Shown one piece after another: positions 17,386-24,760 of a DNA stretch of 64,000 nt. Within the stretch, counting starts at the first letter, position 1, and every line of letters starts with the position of its first letter. A program made the translations under genes and the position numbers. Source of the DNA: Io17-Chloro-G2 sp965226825 (lineage in GTDB: Bacteria; Chloroflexota; Dehalococcoidia; Lucifugimonadales; UBA3495); contig CBDDED010000002.1 in NCBI GenBank assembly GCA_965226825.1, forward strand, positions 434,001 to 498,000, given 5' to 3'. Under the pieces are notes generated by a model, which saw nothing but the letters and a program-made list of their open reading frames with translations, was not told the DNA's origin and made no database searches.

Positions 17386-18768
17386 TCAGTTGTCCGACAG
17401 AACAGTCCCGGCGCAGGTGTCCACGAACCGCCGGGGCAGGGAAGGGTGGCTTCCCAGATGAACGTGTATGTACGATGCCCAGACGCTGCCGACCTGGAAG
17501 CCTTCCACCCGGTTGTCCTGGTTCACCACGCGGTAGACCGATTGCCCGGCGGGCGGAGGTTGGTCCAGGGTTGACCAGTGGAATTCGTGCCCCCGCACTC
17601 GCTGCCCTTTCCGCAGCAGCGGGCCGTCGGACGCGGCCTCCACCTCCCGGTAACCCAGGGTCAAACGCTTGTCCGACATTCGGGAAACCGCTGGGACCAC
17701 ACCCACCATCGGGTGCTCTTTCCCTTCCAGATCGGCGAGGCTTTGCCCCAGGTACATCAGACCGCCGCACTCAGCGTAGACTGGGACACGGCGTTCCACC
17801 GCGCTCCTGATAGCGTCCCGCATCGGTATGTTCCCAGCAAGCTCGGCGGCGAACATTTCCGGGAAACCGCCTCCCAGGTAGATGCCGCCCACTCCATCGG
17901 GCAGGTGTTCGTCCTCCAGGGGGCTGAACGGGGCCAACTCCGCCCCCCAGGCCTCCAGCAGGTCCAGGGAATCCTGGTAGTAGAAACTGAAGGCACGGTC
18001 CTTGGCTACTGCAATGACTGCCCGCTTGCGCTCGGGTTCAGCCGGGAAAGACTCCGCGGCTTTTTCCGTGGCGCCAACGCCGGCGCCGGATGCTATCGCC
18101 AGGACGCGGTCGACGTCGATGGTCTCTTCAACCTGCTGAATCAGGGCGTCGTACCACTGGCGGGCGACTGTGCCTTCAACTGTAGGAATCAGTCCCAAGT
18201 GCCGCTCCGGCTGGACCAGGGCCTCGTTGCGGGGAAGGTATCCCAGCACAGGCAGGCCGGTGGTGGCCTCGATCTGGGGTTTGCAAAACTCCAGGTGGCG
18301 GGGGCCGCCGACGCCGTTGAGGATAACGCCTGCCAAATTCAGACCGCGATCAAACATCTGGTAGCCCAAAATCTCGGCGGCGACGCTGCGCGCGACTTTG
18401 GAAGCGTCGGCTACCAGCACAACCGGCGCGTTGATCAGCTTGGCCAGTTGGGCGGTGGAGCCTTCTTCGTCCAGGCTGGAGTGGCCGTCGAAGACGCCCA
18501 TCACGCCCTCCACCACCGACACCTGTCTTTTGGCGGAGGCCCGCTGAAAAAGCTCCAACACCGTGGAGTGGGGCAGCAGCCAGGAATCCAGGTTTCGGCT
18601 TGGCACGCCGCAGGCAAGGGCGTGGTAGCTGGGGTCGATATAGTCGGGGCCGGCCTTGAAGGGCTGTACGGACAGGCCCCGGCGGGTCAGCGCGCCCATG
18701 ATGCCGGTAGCGATGGTGGTCTTGCCCACCCCGCTGCGCACGCCGGCAATTACCACGGCAGCCGCCAC
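17386..18768 (-). CDS. cbiA: Cobyrinic acid a,c-diamide synthase
   Basis: It amidates the a and c side chains of the corrin ring using glutamine and ATP. An N-terminal dethiobiotin-synthetase-like NTPase domain carries VIAGVRSGVGKTTIATGIMG, FKAGPDYIDPSYH and VVEGVMGVFDG. A C-terminal class I glutamine amidotransferase domain has the nucleophile Cys in VYAECGGLMYLG and the His region in GHEFHWST. At 460 residues it is complete. No earlier corrin-ring genes are in the window, so the substrate may come from salvage or from genes elsewhere. Confidence 0.96.
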   Translation of the reverse strand: MAAAVVIAGVRSGVGKTTIATGIMGALTRRGLSVQPFKAGPDYIDPSYHALACGVPSRNLDSWLLPHSTVLELFQRASAKRQVSVVEGVMGVFDGHSSLDEEGSTAQLAKLINAPVVLVADASKVARSVAAEILGYQMFDRGLNLAGVILNGVGGPRHLEFCKPQIEATTGLPVLGYLPRNEALVQPERHLGLIPTVEGTVARQWYDALIQQVEETIDVDRVLAIASGAGVGATEKAAESFPAEPERKRAVIAVAKDRAFSFYYQDSLDLLEAWGAELAPFSPLEDEHLPDGVGGIYLGGGFPEMFAAELAGNIPMRDAIRSAVERRVPVYAECGGLMYLGQSLADLEGKEHPMVGVVPAVSRMSDKRLTLGYREVEAASDGPLLRKGQRVRGHEFHWSTLDQPPPAGQSVYRVVNQDNRVEGFQVGSVWASYIHVHLGSHPSLPRRFVDTCAGTVLSDN

Positions 18769-18852
18769 TATCTGCGCTCCCCGCTATTACGCGCCGTCAT
18801 GGGGGTTGCTCCCTGGCTGTCTATTGCGCCTACGGGCTTTCGATTGCCCGCT

Positions 18853-19022
18853 GTTATTCTCGCCGCAGCGGGAATCCAGAGCCCTTGCTCCCATCCAACC
18901 TGATACGGGTCTGCAGGAATGGTGCAGGTGCGAAGTCGACGTTTCCACCCGGCGCGTGTTAGTTGGCATAACCGCCTTGGCGGATAACCAGGGCTCTGGA
19001 TTCCCGCTGCGGCGAGAATGAC
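18853..19022. repeat. Inverted-repeat element, copy 4 (inside the cobalamin operon)
   Basis: Left GTTATTCTCGCCGCAGCG..., right ...CGCTGCGGCGAGAATGAC, about 170 bp. It occupies half of the gap between the ChuX-like gene and cbiA, so the operon transcript, if continuous, must include it as a long hairpin. Confidence 0.85.
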
Positions 19023-19128
19023 GGATAGGTTCAATGGCAATCGAAAGTCCATTAACTGGTTCCAGATTTCGCTAAAGAGTTGGTCTGCACAACTTGGTCT
19101 TCAAAACATTGATCCGAACATTCACCGG

Positions 19129-19512
19129 TCAGGAGGCCAGGTCTACCTTCGCGCCGTATTTTTCGATGAGGCCCATGAAGTGGTCGTGGCGGGGTTGGTT
19201 GGTTTCGTCTTGCTCGGATTTCCTCAAGTAGACCCGCAACAGGGGTTCGTCGGCCTCGCTCATAAGCCAGAGGGAGTAGCTGGGCAGCCCATCGTCGTTG
19301 GTCCTGTGGATGAACCTGGCTTGTTTGACCTGGTCCATGTAAAGGTGCAGGTGCGTGCCGCCCTCAGCCATGCAGGTAACGATGTTGCCGTCATCGCTGA
19401 ACCTCAGGTCGTCGAACATGGTGTAAACCTCGGCAGAAGCTGCCTCGTTAGACAACATGACCACTACTTCGGCAAACCCCTGCTTACAGTCTTCCAGAAT
19501 CTGCTGCAACAT
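19129..19512 (-). CDS. Small ChuX/HutX-like protein, possible tetrapyrrole carrier
   Basis: 127 residues. The segment GTHLHLYMDQVKQARFIHR followed by SYSLWLMSEADEPLLRVYLRK matches in order and spacing the C-terminal half of haem carriers of the ChuX/HutX type. I judged this by eye, so it is tentative. It is the second gene after the cobalamin riboswitch, which suggests a corrinoid- or haem-related role, such as holding a tetrapyrrole. His residues in HLHL and FIHR are candidate ligands. There is no signal peptide, so the product is cytoplasmic. Confidence 0.6.
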   Translation of the reverse strand: MLQQILEDCKQGFAEVVVMLSNEAASAEVYTMFDDLRFSDDGNIVTCMAEGGTHLHLYMDQVKQARFIHRTNDDGLPSYSLWLMSEADEPLLRVYLRKSEQDETNQPRHDHFMGLIEKYGAKVDLAS

Positions 19513-19548
19513 CGTCTCTCCAGTTAGTACGTCCCTTCAGTTGATGCG

Positions 19549-19881
19549 TCAGTTCAGGTTGTCCTGAATCAATTGCTGCAAGTCCTCCGGGATTTGCTCC
19601 AATTGGACCCTGCCGCGGACCGAGATGGACACGGTTCCGCCGACGGCTCCATACAGGGTCTTGCGGCGCGTGTCCCGGTTGATTGCGTCTATCCTGGGGC
19701 CGTAGGTGCACCCGAAGATACACTGGCAGGGCGTGGCTTGCACCTGTTGCGCCAAACCCTCCGTCTCCACGTGTTCTTGAAGGTCCCGCAGCAGTTCCAG
19801 GCTGTCGCGGCCCCGGAAATTCAACGCCAGGCACCGTCGGGCATCTACGCATACTATGATATTCAGTCGGGTCGATGGCAT
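19549..19881 (-). CDS. Cys-rich thioredoxin-like ferredoxin-type protein, first gene of the B12 operon
   Basis: 110 residues from ATG 19881. It has five cysteines, at about residues 11, 17, 52, 54 and 58, arranged as CVDARRC and, 34 residues on, PCQCIFGCTYGPR. A C-x-C-x3-C with Gly-Pro is reminiscent of thioredoxin-fold [2Fe-2S] ferredoxins. I do not recognise the exact family. Being directly downstream of the riboswitch and terminator, it is very likely cobalamin-regulated. It could supply electrons for cobalt reduction before adenosylation, but that is inference from context only. Confidence 0.6.
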   Translation of the reverse strand: MPSTRLNIIVCVDARRCLALNFRGRDSLELLRDLQEHVETEGLAQQVQATPCQCIFGCTYGPRIDAINRDTRRKTLYGAVGGTVSISVRGRVQLEQIPEDLQQLIQDNLN

Positions 19882-19918
19882 TCAGACCGTCAGTGCCGGG
19901 AAACCCTGGATTAAACAG

Positions 19919-19946
19919 AAAAAGCCTGACAACTAGGCCAGGCTCA
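19919..19946 (-). terminator. Riboswitch-linked intrinsic terminator
   Basis: On the minus strand, AGCCTG and CAGGCT form a stem around a 10-base loop, followed directly by TTTTTCTGTTT. It lies between the aptamer and the first gene. Its 5' arm AGCCTG is complementary to the 3' arm of aptamer helix P1 (TCAGGCT), so ligand-dependent P1 formation could free the terminator. This is the classic off-switch layout. Confidence 0.8.
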
Positions 19947-19992
19947 TGCGTTACATGACTGGCGCCCTTGTCCGCGAAGGTTCGTCAAGTCA

Positions 19993-20124
19993 AGCCTGAG
20001 GCAGGTCACCTGGCTCCCGGTTCAGCCCCTAATGTGGAAGCTAACCGGTTACAGTGGCGGGACCGCGCCGGACTCTCACCGGCTTCCCTTTCAAGCCCCG
20101 AAAAACCGGGGCCACCTTCAGGCT
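19993..20124 (-). promoter_or_regulatory. Cobalamin (AdoCbl) riboswitch
   Basis: The minus strand shows the B12-box core GAAGCCGGTGAGAGTCCGGC, then GCGGTCCCGCCACTGTAA, and at the end GAGCCAGGTGACCTGCC. All are in canonical order. P1 is closed by AGCCTGA and TCAGGCT. With the terminator at 19919-19946 it should reduce transcription of the leftward cobalamin operon when cobalamin is abundant. Confidence 0.96.
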
Positions 20125-20331
20125 GTATCTCGGTTGTTGCTGAGGGCCGGCGAACCAGCCATCACCGGAATTGTAAGCGGAGCAGGGTTGGCCGTCAATC
20201 ACTGGGGTTGACAGTGATGGTCGCCGGGGATAATTTGAGCGGGCCGGGAGCCTCCTTCAATCATTCATCATGAGGGTCTGCGCCGCGCTCCGGGCGCGGC
20301 GGCGACGCTACCGGCATTGAGGAGGAATGAT

Positions 20332-20712
20332 ATGCCGAAATACACCTACGACCACATTCATCTGCGCAGCCGGGACCCCATGGAGGCGGCCCGGTATTTG
20401 AACCGGATATTCGATGCGAAAATCAACGAGTCCATCCAGTCCGACGGCCAGCCCCGGGTGGACGTTGACCTCGACGGCCTGGCGATCTTCATTGCCGAGG
20501 CCGATGACTCCACTCCAGCGTCACTGCGCGATCCCCACATGGGATTGGACCACTTTGGGTTCCGGGTGGACAACATCGATGAGGTGGTGGCGGATTTGAA
20601 AGCTCGGGGAGCAGAGTTTTCCAGGGAGCCGACCACAATCAGGCCCGGCGTGCGCGTTGCATTTGTGCGCACCCCCGACGACGTCCGGATCGAGTTGTTG
20701 CAGCGGGATTAA
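20332..20712 (+). CDS. VOC-superfamily (glyoxalase/dioxygenase-like) protein
   Basis: 126 residues, ATG 20332 with GGAGGA six bases upstream. Paired beta-alpha-beta-beta-beta modules are visible: YDHIHLRSRDPMEAARYLNRIF with His, GLAIFIAEA, GLDHFGFRVDNIDEVVADLKARG with His, and VAFVRTPDDVRIELLQ with Glu. This is the usual metal-ligand set of the vicinal oxygen chelate fold. The substrate is unknown. A short GC-rich hairpin (GCCGCG...CGCGGC, 20281-20304) precedes the ribosome site. It is divergent from the B12 operon, so the 150-bp gap may hold both promoters. Confidence 0.9.
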   Translation: MPKYTYDHIHLRSRDPMEAARYLNRIFDAKINESIQSDGQPRVDVDLDGLAIFIAEADDSTPASLRDPHMGLDHFGFRVDNIDEVVADLKARGAEFSREPTTIRPGVRVAFVRTPDDVRIELLQRD

Positions 20713-20735
20713 ATTTGGTGTGTCCGGGTGGGCGG

Positions 20736-20942
20736 TTAGTCGTAGCCTCCCCTGGATCGGGACAACCAGGCGAGGACTCCGACTACGATGACCGCCACGC
20801 CCACCACCAACACGATCCAGCCCAGGGCCTTAATCAGGAAAGCGCCCACCGGCGAAATCAAGATCAACCCCAGCAGAGCGAGCAAGGCGCCGCACCCGAT
20901 TGTAGGTCCCGGGCCGGGCCCTCCGAGCCTTAACCACATCAT
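20736..20942 (-). CDS. Small two-helix membrane protein
   Basis: 68 residues with two hydrophobic stretches (GCGALLALLGLILISPVGAF and LGWIVLVVGVAVIVVGVLAWL) and a basic tail SRSRGG. A GGAGGTG ribosome site lies about 10 bases before ATG 20942, which supports a real gene. I do not recognise the function. It converges with the VOC gene. Confidence 0.65.
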   Translation of the reverse strand: MMWLRLGGPGPGPTIGCGALLALLGLILISPVGAFLIKALGWIVLVVGVAVIVVGVLAWLSRSRGGYD

Positions 20943-21076
20943 GGGACTTGCTTCACCTCCGGTTCCCTTTGGTGGGGCCAGTCTCCACCGTGCCCGGCTC
21001 CACGTTTCAAGTTGGTCTCTGCGCTGCGGCTTTATGGGTGCCGATTAGTCAGGCCATTTTTCCGCGCCCACCTACC

Positions 21077-21263
21077 GTTATTTTCGCCGATGGGGGAATC
21101 CAGAGTCGTTTTTGTCCTTTATGCCTGCTGCGGTGTCCAGTGCATGGTCCTATGACGAGGGAGAAGGGGAGGCGAGGCTTGTCCATCGCCTGGCGTTTCT
21201 CCATTGCCATGAGCTTGTTGCCGCACTGAAGGGGCTCTGGATTCCCGTTGCGACGAGAATGAC
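21077..21263. repeat. Inverted-repeat element, copy 5
   Basis: A worn left end (GTTATTTTCGCCGATGGG) and an intact right end (GGCTCTGGATTCCCG...GAGAATGAC), part of the gene-free stretch 20943-21489. Confidence 0.75.
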
Positions 21264-21277
21264 GGGTGGGCTTCGCA

Positions 21278-21395
21278 ATGGGTCCTGGATTCCTGCTGGG
21301 GCGAGGATGACGGACGGCTTCAGCAACAAATGGTTTTAGTAAAGGTCCATCATAAAATGAAAATGGCCTATTTTCATAAGATGGCCGGGGTGGGG
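21278..21395. repeat. Half-copy of the CTGGATTCC repeat and one AAAATGGCCTATTTT palindrome
   Basis: TCCTGGATTCCTGCTGGGGC...GATGACGG (21278-21312) is a drifted half-copy. The palindrome copy TGAAAATGGCCTATTTTCA is at about 21356-21376. Order and spacing resemble the composites at 1091-1275 and 5101-5196. Confidence 0.7.
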
Positions 21396-21489
21396 GCCGC
21401 CGAATGCCGCTGCGACGAGGTTTTGTTGGAACCGGCTTTCGCGACCCCCCTTGAATTCAGGACAATATAGCCCTGATTGGTCTCCTGGG

Positions 21490-22588
21490 TTACTTGAACT
21501 CGGGGATCACCTTGTCAGTGATGAGACGCATGGTGTTCATCACGACGTCGCGAGGGACCGATGACGTCCAGTTGACCTCGAACATGATCTCGTCGGTGCT
21601 GAAGTCGTCCCGCAGCGCCTCGATCTTGTCGACCACTTCTTCCGGGGTCCCGAACAGGTTTACTTCCGCGGTCGCGTCGGGGCTGGCTGCGCCGGCGTCG
21701 GTGCTGCCGATGCCCACCCTTCCGGGATAGTAACTCCTGGCGAGACTCATGAGGTTTTCAGTCTGGCGCGTGGCTTCCGATTTCGTCTCGGCCACCAGGG
21801 TGGGTATGCGGACCACGGTAGTCGGGTCGCCGGGGTGTCCCGCGTCCTTCCAGGCCTTTCGGTAGGCTCTTACGTCTTCCTTCAGGACTGAAGACCCCCG
21901 TGGGTTGTGGGGTGAACTTCCGGCGCCGATGGCGATTCGATAACCCTGCGTACCCATGGGCACGAAGCTCTCCTGGCTGTCCACTGGCAGCAACATGGGC
22001 GGGTACGGCTTCTGGTAGGGCTTGGGGATGGAAAGGTACGATTCGTAGAATGCGGGGTAGTTGTAGTACTTGCCCTCGAACCCGGAGTTGCTTCATGACC
22101 TCCAGGTACTCGAAGAACTGCTCCCGGCGCACGTCGGAGCCGCGAGTGCGCCCTCCCGCGCCGTATATGAACCGGCCCTGGCTGACCTGGTCGATTATGG
22201 AGACCTGTTCTGCGGTCTGGATGGGGTCTTCCAGCAACAGGTTGTCAAACCCGTATCTTTCATGCGGCAGGGCCGAAGCGGACACGGTCTCGCCAGGTTG
22301 CCTGATCACCGGGCGGTGGATGGACGACCCAATTTTGATCCGCTTGGTCCGTTCCGCTATCACAGCAGCCAGCATCAGGACCTGGGGGTCCATGCTTGCC
22401 TGCTTGGAAAAGTGGCCGCCGCCAAGCCAGAGGTAGTCCCAGCCCATCTCCTCGACAGCGTCGATTTCTTCGTAGTTCTTGGTGTAGGCCTCCGACTCCA
22501 GAAGCTTCCCCCCATTATATTCGGGGTCCCAGGGAACCTTGCCGTCGGCGTACAAGGCATTCCAAGTGTTGAATAGTCCAAAGTCCGT
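21490..22588 (-). pseudogene. Luciferase-like (LLM class) flavin-dependent oxidoreductase, frameshifted, start codon altered
   Basis: An LLM-type TIM-barrel protein of about 366 residues. The N-terminal part reads DFGLFNTWNALYADG...IDAVEEMGWDYLWLGGGHFS and RTKRIKIGSSIHRPVIRQP. An extra G in a GGG run near 22085-22090 shifts the frame after EVMKQLR. The correct continuation is FEGKYYNYPAFYESYLSIP, running to the C-terminus at 21490. A perfect AAAGGAGGA ribosome site lies 7 bases before ACG 22588, where MDFGLF would be expected, so the start looks mutated from ATG or is a rare ACG start. An IS1380-type element lies immediately upstream. Both lesions suggest decay, though the shift could be an assembly error. 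Confidence 0.8.
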
Positions 22589-22779
22589 GGTCGTTCCTCC
22601 TTTGTTGGTTGGGGGTGGGGGTATTGTATAGGTTGGGTAGGATAACTTCACAGTTAGCAGCACCGTGCTTGAGTTGGTGGCGCCCTTATGAGAACGACAG
22701 AACCTGCCTCCCACCACGGTAGTAGGGCGGCGTATATTGCGACAACTCCACCTATGTCCACCGAACCTCCAGCCCGCTA

Positions 22780-24494
22780 AACCCGAATCCACCGAAGGAG
22801 GGCGTGGGGTTAGCGTCCTGAAGCGGCAAGAAGGTGCTCCTCTGAATCTGAGATAATGGTTTTGTAACAGCAAAACAGTCCCAGAAAAGGAGCACCCAAT
22901 AGATGCTACCACGCAACCACCCCGACCGTATCCGTATCGTCTTCGACGACCACCGCCTGGTGGCCAATGCCGGGCTGCTCCTGCCGGCCACCCTCGCCCA
23001 ACACCTGGGCCTGGGGGAACTCGTAGACTATCACCTCGATCTCGGCAGCGCGCCAGGGCGGGCGAACACGGGCGACAAGATGATGACCCTGGTGGCCTCC
23101 GCTCTGGCTGGGGGCGACTGCATCGACGACGCCGATGCGTTGCGCACCGGGGGGACGACCTGCACCCTGGGCGGCACGGTCAAGGCGCCATCCACCCTGG
23201 GCACCTTTCTGCGCAGCTTCCGGTGGGGCCACGTCCGTCAACTCGACCGGGTGAGCCGGGAGCTGCTGGCCCGGGCCTGGGCCGCTGGGGCGGGACCCGG
23301 CGACGCGCCGTTCACCATCGACCTCGATTCCACCATCTGCGAGACCTACGGTCTGGCCAAGGAGGGCGCACGCCACCACGGCTATACCGGCAAGCGGGGC
23401 TATCACCCGCTGTTGGCCGTGGCCGCCGGCACCGGGGACGTGCTGATGGCCCGGCTGCGCGAGGGCCGGGCCAACACCGCCCGGGGCGCCGCCCACTTCC
23501 TGCGGGAGACGGTGGGGCGGGTACGCTACGCCGGAGCCCGGGGGCGACTCACGGTGCGGGCCGACAGCGGGTTCTACACACATGGCATGGTATCCGTCTG
23601 CCGCAAGATGGACGTGCGCTTCTCCATCACCATCCGCCAGCACAAAAGCCTGCGCAATCTCATCGAGGCCATACCCGAGATGGACTGGACGCCCATCCCC
23701 TACTGGATGGACGGCGCCGCCGATGTGGCGGAGACCACCTGCACTCCCTTCCGGAGTGAGCCTGACGCCGCACCGGTGCGGCTCATCGTCCGGCGTGTGA
23801 GGCCCACGCCCGGTTCCCAGCTGGCCCTATTCGCCACCTACAGCTATCACGGCTTCATCACCGACCGGGACGGGGAGATGCTCGAACTGGAGGCTGACCA
23901 TCGCCGCCACGCCGAGATCGAGAATGCGATACGCGACCTCAAGTACGGCGTCGGGCTCAACCATCTCCCCTCGGGCCGCTTCGCCGCCAACGGCGCCTGG
24001 CTGGCGGTACAGGTGATGGCGCACAACCTGGCCCGCTGGACAGCCCGCATCGGCCTGGGTCAGCAGATCGTGACCACCAAGACCCTCAGACGACGGGTCT
24101 TCGCCCTGGCCGGACGAATCACCCGCTCGGCACGCCGATTGACCCTGCATCTGCCACGGCGCTGGCCCTGGGAAACCCAGTTCAGCCGCGCCCTGGCCCG
24201 ACTGCGAGCGATTCCACTTCCTGCCTGACGGCAACGCCGGTGCCTGAGCCACCCAACGGACAACCGAACGTCCCCGCCAACTCGCGCCAGCCCGCTCCGC
24301 GAGAGTCTCTTGCTGCGTCCTCTCCCCGCCATCTCGCCCTGCCCAACGTCCCCAGACGGTCACAAGGCCTCCCCGCAGCGGCTGAAGACAGACACTGGCC
24401 CCATTTACCCGAAATCGTGCCCGCACCATCGCCCTCCCTTGCCCCTATCGCCCATTCCGCTGCTGTAACGTCATACCTTCGGTGGATTCGGGTT
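22780..24494 (+). mobile_element. IS1380-family element, about 1.7 kb
   Basis: A transposase gene is bracketed by a perfect 19-bp inverted pair, AACCCGAATCCACCGAAGG at 22780-22798 and its complement at 24476-24494. The 1715-bp length suits the family. I see no clear target duplication just outside the repeats, so the exact ends remain uncertain. Insertion is 190 bp upstream of the decayed flavin-oxidoreductase gene and probably removed its promoter. Confidence 0.75.
22903..24228 (+). CDS. IS1380-family transposase
   Basis: 441 residues. Recognised blocks are GDKMMTLVASALAGGDCIDDADALR, TLGTFLRSFRWGHVRQLD, FTIDLDSTICETYG with the first catalytic Asp, HGYTGKRGYHPLLAVA, LTVRADSGFYTH with the second Asp, and HRRHAEIENAIRDLKYGVGLNHLPS with the Glu. 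The gene is intact and markedly GC-rich. It appears functional. No accessory genes lie inside the element. Confidence 0.93.
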   Translation: MLPRNHPDRIRIVFDDHRLVANAGLLLPATLAQHLGLGELVDYHLDLGSAPGRANTGDKMMTLVASALAGGDCIDDADALRTGGTTCTLGGTVKAPSTLGTFLRSFRWGHVRQLDRVSRELLARAWAAGAGPGDAPFTIDLDSTICETYGLAKEGARHHGYTGKRGYHPLLAVAAGTGDVLMARLREGRANTARGAAHFLRETVGRVRYAGARGRLTVRADSGFYTHGMVSVCRKMDVRFSITIRQHKSLRNLIEAIPEMDWTPIPYWMDGAADVAETTCTPFRSEPDAAPVRLIVRRVRPTPGSQLALFATYSYHGFITDRDGEMLELEADHRRHAEIENAIRDLKYGVGLNHLPSGRFAANGAWLAVQVMAHNLARWTARIGLGQQIVTTKTLRRRVFALAGRITRSARRLTLHLPRRWPWETQFSRALARLRAIPLPA

Positions 24495-24760
24495 AAAGGT
24501 GGAGGCGGGAGTTAATCGGTGGCAGTCTCACTATTAGCTTGGGTAACCCAAGGGATACTGCTGGTTCTTCCCTGGCTCAGTCTAACGTCGATAGTCCTAT
24601 GCCTGCCGATCATCCATCTTGTCTCTCCGAAATCAGGGTGCCAAAGAGTGCAAATAAATTGGAGATATATCGCAGAAAGTAACAATGAGGGAGAACCAAT
24701 CCCCGCCCATTGCATTTGCGTTACACTGCGATAATGCTGACCGGGTTTTACGCCTATAGT

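Noticed and set aside
17578..18903. 441-codon plus-strand frame opposite cbiA
   Set aside because: Antisense of a firmly recognised gene.
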